Part shown: piece after piece, positions 1-8,791 of the stretch
How positions within the stretch are numbered: position 1 is the stretch's first letter
Layout of the letters: each line of letters begins with the position of its first letter
The notes under the pieces: generated by a model
What the model saw: the letters and a program-made list of their open reading frames with translations, nothing else
Told to the model about the DNA's origin: nothing
Databases searched by the model: none
Translations under genes and position numbers: made by a program
From: an uncultured Lachnospiraceae bacterium
GTDB taxonomy: Bacteria > Bacillota > Clostridia > Lachnospirales > Lachnospiraceae
Reading direction: 5' to 3'
Assembly (NCBI GenBank): GCA_949893755.1
Contig: CATLCV010000017.1
Location: forward strand, 1-42,289
Length of the DNA: 42,289 nucleotides

Positions 1-559
1 GAGAAACAGAAGCCCCAAAAGAAGATATTTGTGTGACCGGCATTCATTATCGTTTGTGCCGGGGCGCATACCAAAGAAGATCAAGGAGGAGAGCTGGGCT
101 GCGGCCCGGCATAATCACAAGTATGAAGCCCAGGACTTCCAACAGCAGTATAACCTTGCACATCCTCAACGCCGGATCTGGAAACACCGGTATGGTCTCC
201 GTACATTCTATTTTTTTGTCCAGGGCTCCCTGATCTATGTACGGGTTAAGATCTTACGTTTTCGTTTTGCAGGAACAAACCGTACCTTTACTTTCTACGG
301 TTCCCTTTTTTGCGCCTTTTCCCGTTTTTCCAGGGATTTCATGGCACAGGCAGTCGCCCAGGCCGGCTTCCTCTTTAGTGCGCTCAGCACTCTGCTCTCC
401 CCGAAAACGTTATCCCGGTGGGCATCCCTCCTTTCTGTCGTTCCGGCTCCGGCTGCCAGTCCCGGCTGGGATGGTGCAGAACTCAGCTGATCGACTTGGG
501 CCCCTCTTTGCGCAATAATCATACTATAAAAAACAAAAGCCAAGGAGGTCATTTTTATC
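1..559. other. Unassigned stretch upstream of the IS30 transposase
   Basis: I cannot assign a gene here. Open frames exist on both strands, but they overlap each other, lack convincing ribosome binding sites, and none has a family I recognise. The plus-strand frame from about 29 to 490 begins with a plausible hydrophilic stretch and then turns into low-complexity aromatic sequence, so it could be a decayed fragment. The only functional signal I can support is the ribosome binding site AAGGAGG just before the transposase start, 11 bases upstream of its ATG. The left end of the insertion sequence should lie in this stretch, but I could not find a terminal inverted repeat. Confidence 0.3.
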
Positions 560-1846
560 ATGTCTGAAAACAAAAATAAAGCCCTTACCCTTGAGGAACG
601 CCGGGTCATCGAGATCGGCATCCGAAACCATTCGACCAAGGCGGACATCGCAAGAACCCTTGGAAAGGACAAATCTACCATCGGCAAGGAGATCCGGCTC
701 CACCGCACCCTTTCCCATAAATGCAGCCTTGCCCGGGAATGTGCCGCTTACAAGGGATGCTGCCATGGAAGGCAGTGTACCATGGACTGCCCGGATTTCC
801 GTCCTTTTACCTGTTCCCGCAGGGACCGTTCCCCCGGAGCCTGTAATGGCTGCAGCAAACATTCCCACTGCCGTTTCAACAAGTTTATTTACAGTGCTGT
901 CACTGCGGACAAGGAATACCGGGCTACCCTGGTGGATGCAAGAGCAGGGGCCAACCTTACGATCCCAGAAGCAAAACAGATAGCGGCCGTAGTCGCCCCG
1001 CTTATCAAACAGGGGCTTTCCCCTTACCAGATCGTGACGGCCCATCCGGAGCTGGGGATCTGTGAAAAAACACTTTACAACTACATCGAACGCCAGGTCT
1101 TTGCCGTTGCAGGCATCCACGACATCGACCTGCGCCGGAAAACCTCACGCAGGCTTCCCAAAAAAGCAGCAAAAAACTATAAAAAAAGGGAAGACAGGGC
1201 TTTTCTCAAAGGCAGGCTCTACTCGGATTTCCAGACCTATATGGAAGAGAATCCTGATGCCCGTGTGCTGGAAATGGATACCGTTTATAACGATGGTTCC
1301 GGCGGGCCTTTTATACAGACCTTTAAATTTATCGGCCTGGGCCTGCTTTTTGCCTTCTTCCACGAAGGAAAAACAGCACAGGACATGGTGGACGGCCTGG
1401 ACCGGCTGGATTCTCTGCTGGGACATTCTTTATTCAATACTTATGCGGAGGTCCTCCTTACAGACCGGGGTTCCGAATTTACTGCCGCTGACAGGTTTGA
1501 ATTTCGTGGAAATGGGACCAGGCGCACCCGTGTGTTTTATTGCGACCCCATGCAGAGCGGGCAGAAAGGATCCCTGGAGGTCAACCATGAGCTGCTCCGC
1601 TATATCCTGCCAAAAGGCACGGATCTGCGTGGGTTAGGTCTGACCGGACAGGAACCGCTGAACCTGGCATTGTCCCATATCAATTCGGCGCCCGTCCAGT
1701 CTCTCCATGGAAAATCCCCGATCGAATACACTGCCTTCCTCCAGCCGGTACTTTGGGCACGTCTGGAAGCCGCAGGACTGCAGGATATCCCCAAGGATGA
1801 GATCATCCTCAAGCCCTATCTCCTGAAAAGATATATCAAACATTAA
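560..1846 (+). CDS. IS30-family transposase
   Basis: DDE transposase of 428 residues that cuts and joins insertion-sequence ends. The N-terminal helix-turn-helix (about residues 10-45, LTLEERRVIEIGI then ADIARTLGKDKSTIGKEI) is typical of IS30. A cysteine-rich segment follows (about 55-105, ten or more Cys), as seen in the longer IS30 members. The catalytic core shows D240 in LEMDTV, D302 in LLTDRGSEF and probably E340 just ahead of NHELLRYILPKG, which aligns with the ENxxGLIRxxxPKG motif of the family. The frame is intact, so it may be active. The start ATG follows AAGGAGG at 11 bases. A ribbon-helix-helix gene follows 72 bases later on the same strand. Confidence 0.93.
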   Translation: MSENKNKALTLEERRVIEIGIRNHSTKADIARTLGKDKSTIGKEIRLHRTLSHKCSLARECAAYKGCCHGRQCTMDCPDFRPFTCSRRDRSPGACNGCSKHSHCRFNKFIYSAVTADKEYRATLVDARAGANLTIPEAKQIAAVVAPLIKQGLSPYQIVTAHPELGICEKTLYNYIERQVFAVAGIHDIDLRRKTSRRLPKKAAKNYKKREDRAFLKGRLYSDFQTYMEENPDARVLEMDTVYNDGSGGPFIQTFKFIGLGLLFAFFHEGKTAQDMVDGLDRLDSLLGHSLFNTYAEVLLTDRGSEFTAADRFEFRGNGTRRTRVFYCDPMQSGQKGSLEVNHELLRYILPKGTDLRGLGLTGQEPLNLALSHINSAPVQSLHGKSPIEYTAFLQPVLWARLEAAGLQDIPKDEIILKPYLLKRYIKH

Positions 1847-1918
1847 AAAAGCTTACACAAGACGTGTGTAAAGGGTACACAAGGCAAAGTTTTCCAGAAA
1901 CGGAAGGGAGGGGATGTC

Positions 1919-2098
1919 ATGGGCAGCACGGAAAAGAAACGGGTCAATATTTATCTATCATTGGATACGGCGGAACGCCTGAAACAGTATGCCTGGGAAA
2001 ACCATACAAGTGTCAGCCATGCGATCACGGAATGGATCTGGCATACAAAAGTAAAAAATGAACAGATACGAGGCCAAATGACAATCGGAACAAAGTAA
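1919..2098 (+). CDS. Small ribbon-helix-helix (CopG/Arc-type) protein
   Basis: A 59-residue protein. The pattern KRVNIYLSLDTAERLKQYA followed by a second helix (SVSHAITEWIWH) is the beta-strand, helix, helix signature of ribbon-helix-helix DNA-binding proteins. Members of this superfamily act as dimeric repressors or antitoxins, the strand inserting in the major groove. The start ATG is chosen because an excellent AAGGGAGGGG lies 5 bases upstream; an ATG five bases earlier, in another frame, closes after about 20 codons. There is no toxin-like partner, so it may regulate the transposase or bind IS ends; that is inference. Confidence 0.72.
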   Translation: MGSTEKKRVNIYLSLDTAERLKQYAWENHTSVSHAITEWIWHTKVKNEQIRGQMTIGTK

Positions 2099-2144
2099 AA
2101 AGAAAAAGGGAAAGCCACGGGATAACATATCCGCGGCTCTGTCT

Positions 2145-2343
2145 CAGAGGTGGAATTTAGTCCTTCATCAGTGGATGAACGTGCAAAAGTTCCGCCTCTG
2201 TACCATGTCCAGAAAACCGTCCATTCTGTCTTGAATCAGGATGAAAAACTTCATTCCACCTGTTTTTGATTATATTTTTCCCGATCAGAATTACTTTTGT
2301 ACGAGTACGTTCCACTCATTCTCGGGTGCTTTTCAGAGTGGAA
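2145..2343. other. Structured non-coding stretch with nested inverted repeats
   Basis: An 11-bp outer stem (CAGAGGTGGAA at 2145-2155 with TTCCGCCTCTG at 2190-2200, one G-U pair) encloses a perfect 6-bp hairpin TTCATC/GATGAA (2164-2169 and 2174-2179). Further inverted copies of a TGGAAT motif follow: ATTCCACC at 2253-2260, and TTCCACTC at 2310-2317 paired with GAGTGGAA at 2336-2343. A separate hairpin GGATA/TATCC lies at about 2113-2138. No coding frame is visible. It could be an IS end with subterminal repeats, a 3' structured RNA, or a two-way terminator region between the IS and the converging glycosyltransferase gene. Confidence 0.5.
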
Positions 2344-2382
2344 TTTAACTTTTCACTTCACCCCATTTCTCCAATTGAATGA

Positions 2383-3375
2383 TCAAGTTTCTTTTTCCGC
2401 ACGCCGCTTAATCCGCTTATAATAATTACTGCATCCTCTCCAATGCTGATCGATCAACTCATGCTCCATCCTGACAATCTCCCGATAGTTTTTCAGGAAT
2501 AACCACAGCATAATAAAATAATATGGTGAGAAAAACCGCATCAGCCTCACGAAATAATTCGGATTTGCTCTGACTGCCGCGGATTTTTCCTGGAGATAGA
2601 GCATTGCCCTGAAAAAAACGGACTCTTCTGACTTTCGTTCCTCCCGGCACAGCTGTGCAACCTCCTGATTATGCAGCCGCCTGTTGGGACTGTTAAAATT
2701 GGAAATCGAATTTTCCGATATCCGGTACAAAACAAACGGCCGGTTCACATAGCATACCCTGAGTTCCTCATGGTCATCCACGATCTTCTGAAAGCAGGCC
2801 CGGTCATTGACAGTCCTGAAACGCAGGATAAAATCAAATACCGCTTCTGTCAGCAGCTCCTTCCGGTACACTGCCGTCCCCATGACCGCGCAGCCAAGCT
2901 TTATAGAACGTCGCAGGATTTCTCCGCGGATGAAATTTTGCAGCACCACATCCAGATAGGTAGAACAGGTTCGGATCATATCACCGGAACCGGTAAATTT
3001 TATAAACGCAGTGCATACGATATCATACTCATCCAGCAGATCCGTAACCTCAAATAAATTGTATGGAGAAAACAGATCGTCGCCATTCAAGACAACGAAG
3101 CGCTCTCCTTTTACAAGCCTTAAAGCCTCTGCATAATTTCTGCATATTCCGGCGTTTTTCTCCCGAAAAAGCTTGTCCACCCTTTCAAAAATATCCCCAT
3201 TCCCGGCAATCCACTGTTCTATGACCTCACAGCTTGAATCCTCCGATCCGTCGTCCGCCACGATCAGCTGAAACTTCTGTCCCTTTCCGAATCTGCAGAT
3301 CTGATATCGGATACTTTCCAGGGCCTGTGTCACAACCTCTGCCTGGTTATAGCATGTAACTACAAATGTAAACAT
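2383..3375 (-). CDS. GT2 family glycosyltransferase
   Basis: A 330-residue GT-A fold enzyme, expected to transfer a sugar from a nucleotide donor onto a growing glycan at the inner face of the membrane. The protein opens with MFTFVVTCYNQ, carries VADDGSEDSS after about 40 residues, and has NGDD as its DXD-type metal and donor site. The C-terminal part has an aromatic-rich segment (MRFFSPYYFIMLWLF) that may be membrane-associated. I choose the ATG at 3375. A frame extension to a TTG at 3399 would overlap the upstream gene, and GT2 proteins normally start just before this first strand. The GGAGG lies 12 bases upstream, inside the last codons of the SpoIID-like gene, so the two are translationally linked. 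Confidence 0.85.
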   Translation of the reverse strand: MFTFVVTCYNQAEVVTQALESIRYQICRFGKGQKFQLIVADDGSEDSSCEVIEQWIAGNGDIFERVDKLFREKNAGICRNYAEALRLVKGERFVVLNGDDLFSPYNLFEVTDLLDEYDIVCTAFIKFTGSGDMIRTCSTYLDVVLQNFIRGEILRRSIKLGCAVMGTAVYRKELLTEAVFDFILRFRTVNDRACFQKIVDDHEELRVCYVNRPFVLYRISENSISNFNSPNRRLHNQEVAQLCREERKSEESVFFRAMLYLQEKSAAVRANPNYFVRLMRFFSPYYFIMLWLFLKNYREIVRMEHELIDQHWRGCSNYYKRIKRRAEKET

Positions 3376-3382
3376 TTTACAT

Positions 3383-4705
3383 TCATTCCTCCGTTTCAAC
3401 CTTCACATCATGGAAAAACAAGCTCAGTATCTCCTCGAAGGTCTTCCCTTTCTTTGCCATCTCATTGGCGCCGTTCTGGCTCATTCCGATTCCATGTCCA
3501 AATCCGCCGCCGGAAACTACAAATGCGTCCCCATCCTTCTCAATCGTAAAGAACGCGCTCGGAAGCATTGCGGTCCCCGGTTCGACAGAGCCGTCCTGTT
3601 TTACAACTTCAGCGCCTGTACCGCCCAAAGCCTTCCGAATCTTATTTTCCGTTTCCACTGTCACCGTATCTTTGTCGCCGGTAATCCTGACTTCGAGCGC
3701 GATCCCGCCGTCCCCGGTCTTCGTGATCTCGATATCCTGAATGGTGCCGATGTCCGTCTCCGTATTCACGCTCACCTGACTCGACAATGTCTCCGCAGGA
3801 ATCTTGATCTCCCATCGGTACCACGGGATCTCTGCCTCATAGTCTCCATCGTCTCCCTTCACCTCTACGGATTTCAGATACCGGGCTGCCTCGTCCTCTT
3901 CGGTTCCCCATGCCTCCAGCCCTGTCGTATATCCGCAGGAGGTGGAAAAATAGAGTGTTGTGACCAGCCTGCCTTTGTAACGCATGACCTGGTTCTTTGT
4001 CTCTTCGATCGCCTGATTCACAAACGCATCCTCCTGGCAGTTTCCATATACCTGATAGCGCGCGTTGCTGTCATCCAAGATTGCCTCATATTCCGGATAT
4101 CCGGGGTCCATGATCTGCTTATACGCAAAATTTCTCGCACAGACTGCCTGGGCCTTCAACGCTTCCAGTTCGTAGTAAAAGGGCATTTCACTGGGTACAA
4201 CCTTACATAAATATTTTTCCAGGGGGAGCTCATTGATCACGACCAGCCCGTCCTCTGTACGGCGCAGCTCAATGACTCCCGCGTAAGACGGCGTTCCGTA
4301 TGCCCTCTGGATACTGTGCAGGGTGATCTCCCCTCCGTCGTTTGCAGTGATCCTGATCTTATCGTCGCCATCTTCAAATCTTGGATCATCCGGAGTAAAC
4401 TTCTCAATCTCCCCTGCCGCCACCTCCTGGCTTTCTTCCCCATAGCGAAGCGTCATTCCCCCGACTGCCGAAATCTCCATAGCCGGATGGAACACCTCCG
4501 CAAATTCATTGGTCCGGATCACGATCCGGTAATCCGGATTATCAATCGGCGGCTCATCTGGCGTCTCTCTCCTCATCGTAACCGCAAAGCCCCCGATCAA
4601 AAGCAACGCGATAAAAACTATCATTCCGTATTTGAATTTTTTTCCTGTCCCTTTTTGTGACAACTGTTTTCCGTCTTTTTTTTCATCTGTACCCAATTGA
4701 TTCAC
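3383..4705 (-). CDS. SpoIID/LytB-domain membrane protein
   Basis: A 440-residue protein with one N-terminal membrane anchor (about residues 26-45) and an extracytoplasmic SpoIID/LytB domain. SpoIID proteins are lytic transglycosylases that cleave peptidoglycan glycan strands during spore engulfment; LytB-type relatives boost cell-wall hydrolases. The family motifs are present: the catalytic-type glutamate in VVPSEMP (about residue 173), LKAQAVCARNFA, and the C-terminal GGGFGHGIGMSQNGA. The start is a GTG with AAAGGAG just upstream. The protein is longer than SpoIID itself because of a hydrophilic segment near residues 47-140. Pairing with a GT2 gene rather than sporulation genes suggests a role in wall remodelling linked to glycan attachment, which is inference. 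Confidence 0.85.
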   Translation of the reverse strand: MNQLGTDEKKDGKQLSQKGTGKKFKYGMIVFIALLLIGGFAVTMRRETPDEPPIDNPDYRIVIRTNEFAEVFHPAMEISAVGGMTLRYGEESQEVAAGEIEKFTPDDPRFEDGDDKIRITANDGGEITLHSIQRAYGTPSYAGVIELRRTEDGLVVINELPLEKYLCKVVPSEMPFYYELEALKAQAVCARNFAYKQIMDPGYPEYEAILDDSNARYQVYGNCQEDAFVNQAIEETKNQVMRYKGRLVTTLYFSTSCGYTTGLEAWGTEEDEAARYLKSVEVKGDDGDYEAEIPWYRWEIKIPAETLSSQVSVNTETDIGTIQDIEITKTGDGGIALEVRITGDKDTVTVETENKIRKALGGTGAEVVKQDGSVEPGTAMLPSAFFTIEKDGDAFVVSGGGFGHGIGMSQNGANEMAKKGKTFEEILSLFFHDVKVETEE

Positions 4706-4832
4706 TGCTCCTTTTCCTGGAACCCCTCATAAAATATGTTCCTCTTTTTCACAAATGAATTCCTGCCGTTCCTGATACAGCCGGAATTTTTCTCATTCGT
4801 TCTTTTTACGATTTTAGCCCGTAATCTTACCA

Positions 4833-4861
4833 TTGTGTTTTTACAGCAGCTATATTATATT
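4833..4861 (+). promoter_or_regulatory. Probable sigma-A-type promoter for the downstream GT2
   Basis: TTGTGT (4833-4838), a 17-base spacer, and TATATT (4856-4861) fit a vegetative promoter reading towards the GT2 gene, leaving a leader of roughly 115 bases. The -35 box is only a partial match. Confidence 0.5.
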
Positions 4862-4912
4862 AAATATATGAAGCTGAGGCTGCTGTCCGCAGTATGTGAC
4901 ACATTCCCATTC

Positions 4913-4949
4913 GTTACAGGTCATACCTTGACCAGACGTGCCCTGTAAC
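4913..4949 (+). other. Leader hairpin ahead of GT2
   Basis: GTTACAGG (4913-4920) and CCTGTAAC (4942-4949) form a perfect 8-bp stem with a 21-base loop in the leader, ending about 20 bases before the ribosome binding site. It is not followed by a T-run, so it is not a standard terminator. Confidence 0.4.
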
Positions 4950-4983
4950 TGCCATTTCCCAGCCAAACGAAAGGATGAAAAAC

Positions 4984-6015
4984 ATGATTTCCATAATAAT
5001 CCCTGTCTACAACACTGAAAAATATCTCCGCCGCTGTATCGATTCCGTCTTACATTCTGCCTGTGATGATTTTGAAATCCTTCTGGTCAACGACGGTTCC
5101 ACCGACAGCAGTCCGGCCATATGCGAAGAATATTCCCGGCAGGACAGCCGCGTCAAAGTCATCCATCAGAAAAATCAGGGCGTTTCCTCCGCACGAAACA
5201 CCGGTCTGGACCATTGTCACGGAGAATGGATCGTATTTATTGATTCCGATGACTTCATTTCCAAAGATTTCCTGAGCCTGATCGCCAAAGAAATCCATCA
5301 GGATAAAGACCTGCTGCTGTTTGATTTTTCCAAATACATCGCAGGGCAGGCTTCTGCGGCTTATCCGGTCCGTACCCTGACCTTTCAGGGGAAGGAAATG
5401 CAGGAGCTGATCAGGCGGATCCTTGTGCCGCAGCCCCTGTACGCAGGCGGAAGCGCCGATTTCCGAACTCCCTGTGCAAGGGCCTACCGAAAATCCATCA
5501 TCGACCGGTATTCCATCCGCTTCTCTCCCGGCCTGACCGTCGGGGAAGACCTGCTGTTCAATCTGGAATACCAGCTCAGGGCCAGTTCCTGTGTATATAC
5601 CTCTGTCCCCGTTTACTATTATGATATCCATATGGGTTCCGCAACCCATGGCTTCCGGTCCGGACTTCTTAAGAACCATGCAAGGCTGCTGCGGCAGTTG
5701 AAGCAGCTTTTAGAGCACTGCCATATGCTCCCCCTTCTGGAACCTGCATACGAATCTTATTGCCTTGAAAATCTGGCCTACGTCCTGATCTGGGAGGTAT
5801 TCAGCCCCTTAAGCCCCAGATCCTACCGGACAAAATGCCGGATGTGTGCTGCAATGCAGAAAAACGCGATCTACCGGAAGGCCCTGAAATATAACCTGAG
5901 AAGCGGGATACTGCCGAGGAAGATCCTGGTTTTCTTCTTCCGCCTGAAATGCTACCGCATGACAGATCTGATCTGCCGGGCCAGCTACAGGCATCTGAAA
6001 GGAAACGATTTCTAA
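4984..6015 (+). CDS. GT2 family glycosyltransferase
   Basis: A 343-residue GT-A enzyme. It begins MISIIIPVYNTEKYL, has LLVNDGSTDSS for UDP-sugar binding, DSDDF as the DXD site, and TVGEDLLF as the ED catalytic-base motif. The C-terminal 100 residues are basic and aromatic and may contact membrane. I start at the ATG at 4984, because AAAGG lies 9 bases upstream and this matches the N-terminus of its paralog at 31.3-32.4 kb; the ATG at 4975 sits directly on the ribosome binding site. It is the only plus-strand glycosyltransferase in the module and runs head-on into the next gene, sharing four bases at the stop codons. Confidence 0.88.
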   Translation: MISIIIPVYNTEKYLRRCIDSVLHSACDDFEILLVNDGSTDSSPAICEEYSRQDSRVKVIHQKNQGVSSARNTGLDHCHGEWIVFIDSDDFISKDFLSLIAKEIHQDKDLLLFDFSKYIAGQASAAYPVRTLTFQGKEMQELIRRILVPQPLYAGGSADFRTPCARAYRKSIIDRYSIRFSPGLTVGEDLLFNLEYQLRASSCVYTSVPVYYYDIHMGSATHGFRSGLLKNHARLLRQLKQLLEHCHMLPLLEPAYESYCLENLAYVLIWEVFSPLSPRSYRTKCRMCAAMQKNAIYRKALKYNLRSGILPRKILVFFFRLKCYRMTDLICRASYRHLKGNDF

Positions 6016-7025
6016 ATCCATTTCCTGCTGGTGATTTTCTGGTATATGGGATAAATTTTCTCTTCCACCCAGCCATTTACAAAATAGAGCCAGATGATCT
6101 CCTTCAGCGCTTCGCTGATACAGAATCCGCCGCACCTGTGCAGCCAGACCAGCGCATTGGCTGCGGCTTTTTTGCGGCCGTACTTAAGGGCGATCTGATA
6201 TCTGCGCCTTGCCTTCCAGCAGAGGATCCGTTCTCTCGATTCCCGGTCCGTGATCCCGCAGTTTTCCGCGATCTCATCCACCAGCTTTTCATAATCCCTG
6301 TACTTTTTCTCTTCCTGCGCCTGGGTCAATACCGTCCTGGAATGACTGCCCTCCCTGACCGCAACCCCATACAGCTCCTCTTCAATGGTAGGGCACTGAT
6401 GCCGGTACATAAACGGCAGCAGCATCTGAAAATTCTGCCCCACATCATATTCCGGTATCCGCCGCTTCGGGTACACCTCAAAAAATGCCTTCGTCCGCAG
6501 CATATAGCATCCGCAGCAGACAAAGGTTTTGGATTCTAAAATGTCCCAGAACAGATCCAGCTTTTTCAGGTCTCCTCTTTGCTCGTCCGCCTTTTTGCTT
6601 CTTGTCCCTGTCTCCTCGTCAAAGTAATAGGACAGCGACCGGACGCACGCATACTGCGGATGCTGCCGCAGAAAATCTACCCTGCGCCGGATGGATTCCG
6701 GTTCCAGATAGTCGTCGCTGTCCGGCCAGATCAGATATTCCCCCGACACAAAGGGCAGCCCCTGGTTGATCGCCGCGGACGCATTTTTATGCTCTGCCCG
6801 GACGATCCGGTATCCATACCCTTTTTCCTCAAATTTCTCACTATAGCTTTGTGCTGCACTGACCGTACCGTCCGCTGACCCGTCATCCACAAGGATCATC
6901 TCAACATCCGGGTAGGTCTGCGCCAGCACGGAATCCAGCATTTTTGCCAAATGCGTCTCCCCGTTGTAGACCGGAGTCACTATGGATACCCGGCCTGCGA
7001 TGTATTCATATTGCTTCTGATCCAT
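6012..7025 (-). CDS. GT2 family glycosyltransferase (WPDSDD type)
   Basis: A 337-residue GT-A enzyme with VSIVTPVYNGETHL, ILVDDGSADGT, and LIWPDSDDYLEPES as the DXD region. The usual GED motif is replaced by PEYDVGQNFQML, an acid-containing equivalent. A clear ribosome binding site, AGGAGGGG, precedes the ATG at 7025. The whole protein is closely similar, over its full length, to the N-terminal domain of the GT2-deacetylase fusion at 35.8-37.5 kb, but here the deacetylase domain is absent. It is the last gene of the minus-strand module A operon, 62 bases after the ABC exporter. Confidence 0.88.
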   Translation of the reverse strand: MDQKQYEYIAGRVSIVTPVYNGETHLAKMLDSVLAQTYPDVEMILVDDGSADGTVSAAQSYSEKFEEKGYGYRIVRAEHKNASAAINQGLPFVSGEYLIWPDSDDYLEPESIRRRVDFLRQHPQYACVRSLSYYFDEETGTRSKKADEQRGDLKKLDLFWDILESKTFVCCGCYMLRTKAFFEVYPKRRIPEYDVGQNFQMLLPFMYRHQCPTIEEELYGVAVREGSHSRTVLTQAQEEKKYRDYEKLVDEIAENCGITDRESRERILCWKARRRYQIALKYGRKKAAANALVWLHRCGGFCISEALKEIIWLYFVNGWVEEKIYPIYQKITSRKWI

Positions 7026-7087
7026 CCGCCCCTCCTTCTATATACAGAATCTCCGCCGCAAACAACGCTTCTGCATATTCTATCCCA

Positions 7088-8791
7088 TCATCTCACCTGC
7101 ACAATTTTCTTATCTTCGATCCGGTACACCACGTCGCATTCATTTGCCAGACTCATATGGTGGGTTACCATGATCAGTGTCTTATTCTCCTTGATCTGGC
7201 GGATCGAATCAATGACCGCCTTTTCCGTCTCCATATCCAGCGCGGCCGTCGCCTCATCCATGACCAGAAGCTCAAAATCCTTATACAGCGCCCTTGCAAG
7301 CGCGATCCTCTGCCTCTGTCCTCCGGACAGCGTGACTCCGTTTGCCCCGATCAAAGTATGTACCCCATCCTCCATGTTCTGAACATCCTCCCAGATCTGG
7401 GCACATTTGAGGCACTCGATCACCCGCGCGTCATCGATCTCCTCTTCCTCTTCAAAAAAAGCTACATTATTCCGTATCGTCTCCCCGTTCAGATAGACCG
7501 TCTGCGGAATGTAGCTGACCATCTCTCCCATGCTGGCCTTACACGGCCCTTCCCCATCCGACTGGGTCACGATATCATAGTCGTCAAAAAAGACATGGCC
7601 GCCCTGGGGCTTCAAAAGACCCAGGAGCAGGTCTACAAAGGTCGTCTTTCCCGCGCCCGATGCTCCGATCACCGCAATGGAGCACCCCACCGGGATATCA
7701 ATCGAAGCATCCTGGAAAATCTGTGCCCTGTCAGTATATCCGAAGGTCAGGTTTCTGACAGAAACCCCTTTTCGAAGGGTCAGCTTTTTCTGCCGGACCT
7801 TTTCGGAGCGTTCTTCCTCTTCCTTCAGCCGGGTGTAATCCGCCATTGCTTCTTTCACAGCCTCATAAGGCTTTTTCGCAAATTCGATCTTATTCATCCC
7901 GTTCAGAATGTTGTATGCCATCGGCAGCATGCGGACCAACGCCGTGATATACACCACCATGGGCGCCAGGATCGCCGCAAGGTTCGTTCCGAACACCAGG
8001 ATCACCGCAAGAATCACGAACATGGCCGCCATAATGGAATTCTGCAGGATCACCGCGATACTGCTGATCTTATACTTGAATTCCCCCTGAACCTGGGCAA
8101 ATGCCTGGCTCGCATCCTCATATTTGCTCAGTACAAAAGCAGACCGGTCATCAATCTTCATTTCCTTAAAGGAACCATAGGCTATGGTGATCTGGGAGTT
8201 TGCCTTGATCGAGCAGGCCCGGCTCTTTTCCCCATAATCCTGCATCCTTTTCCGGGTCCGAAAAAAGATCAGAGCCATCAGGAGCAGAAGGATCACGCAG
8301 CTTACGATCCCGATCCACCTGGAGACATAAATCAGCACAACTGCAAATCCCGCCATGGTAATCCCATTGATCACAGCTTCAATGAAGTCCGTAATGATCT
8401 GGATACAGTTTATCGTATCATTGCGCACAATATTCATCGCCTGGATGGTACTTTTCTTATTGTGCTCCATCAGCTCCTCTTTGATCAGCAGTTCGTAAAT
8501 CTTCATGGACAGCTTCTGTGAGCCGTCATACACAAACCGATTCGCGATCTTGCTCTTATACAATTCAAAAAGGCATTTTAATATGGACACAAGCACCATA
8601 AAAAAGGTAAATGCCGTCAGCTTCGGATCCGCTCCGTTTTCACGCACTACAATATTGATAATATAAATGATCACAGAAAAGCTGAAAATATCCACGATCG
8701 GGCTGATCAAACTGAACACCGCATATACCTTCCATATTTTCTGCTCCCTTTTATCCAAAATCCCTGTCAAATATCTGAACATTTCCGCCAT
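7088..8791 (-). CDS. ABC exporter half-transporter (lipid/glycan flippase type)
   Basis: A 567-residue protein with an N-terminal type I exporter membrane domain (about six segments in residues 1-320) fused to an ATP-binding domain. Walker A is GASGAGKTT, the signature is LSGGQRQRIALARAL, Walker B is LLVMDEATAALD, and the switch histidine is in VTHHMS. Half-transporters of this type work as dimers and often flip lipid-linked sugars or export glycans. I choose the ATG at 8791, preceded by AAAGGGG at about 7 bases, over longer frame extensions to 8908. The lack of other exporters in module A suggests it serves that module; the substrate is unknown. Confidence 0.9.
   Translation of the reverse strand: MAEMFRYLTGILDKREQKIWKVYAVFSLISPIVDIFSFSVIIYIINIVVRENGADPKLTAFTFFMVLVSILKCLFELYKSKIANRFVYDGSQKLSMKIYELLIKEELMEHNKKSTIQAMNIVRNDTINCIQIITDFIEAVINGITMAGFAVVLIYVSRWIGIVSCVILLLLMALIFFRTRKRMQDYGEKSRACSIKANSQITIAYGSFKEMKIDDRSAFVLSKYEDASQAFAQVQGEFKYKISSIAVILQNSIMAAMFVILAVILVFGTNLAAILAPMVVYITALVRMLPMAYNILNGMNKIEFAKKPYEAVKEAMADYTRLKEEEERSEKVRQKKLTLRKGVSVRNLTFGYTDRAQIFQDASIDIPVGCSIAVIGASGAGKTTFVDLLLGLLKPQGGHVFFDDYDIVTQSDGEGPCKASMGEMVSYIPQTVYLNGETIRNNVAFFEEEEEIDDARVIECLKCAQIWEDVQNMEDGVHTLIGANGVTLSGGQRQRIALARALYKDFELLVMDEATAALDMETEKAVIDSIRQIKENKTLIMVTHHMSLANECDVVYRIEDKKIVQVR

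Larger units (their letters stand above)
560..2098 (+). mobile_element. IS30-family insertion (ends not defined)
   Basis: The intact IS30 transposase and the small ribbon-helix-helix gene behind it lie on the same strand and are probably one mobile unit, or an IS next to a captured regulator. I could not identify matching terminal inverted repeats or a target duplication, so the limits given are only those of the two genes. The true ends probably lie within 1-559 and 2099-2380. Confidence 0.5.
4706..4983. other. Divergent intergenic region
   Basis: About 280 bases between the divergent SpoIID-like and GT2 genes. It holds a plausible plus-strand promoter and a leader hairpin (listed separately). 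A 70-codon open frame inside has no recognisable product and no ribosome binding site, so I do not call it. Confidence 0.5.

Noticed and set aside
29..490. Plus-strand frame that might encode a 150-residue protein
   Set aside because: No start signal or family resemblance, and competing frames cover the same stretch; described only as unassigned sequence.
524..1120. Minus-strand open frame under the IS30 transposase
   Set aside because: Antisense to the intact transposase; no motif and no ribosome binding site.
6944..8521. Long plus-strand open frame (about 525 codons)
   Set aside because: It is antisense to the ABC exporter, whose Walker and signature motifs are intact; the antisense product is His- and Pro-rich with no family pattern.
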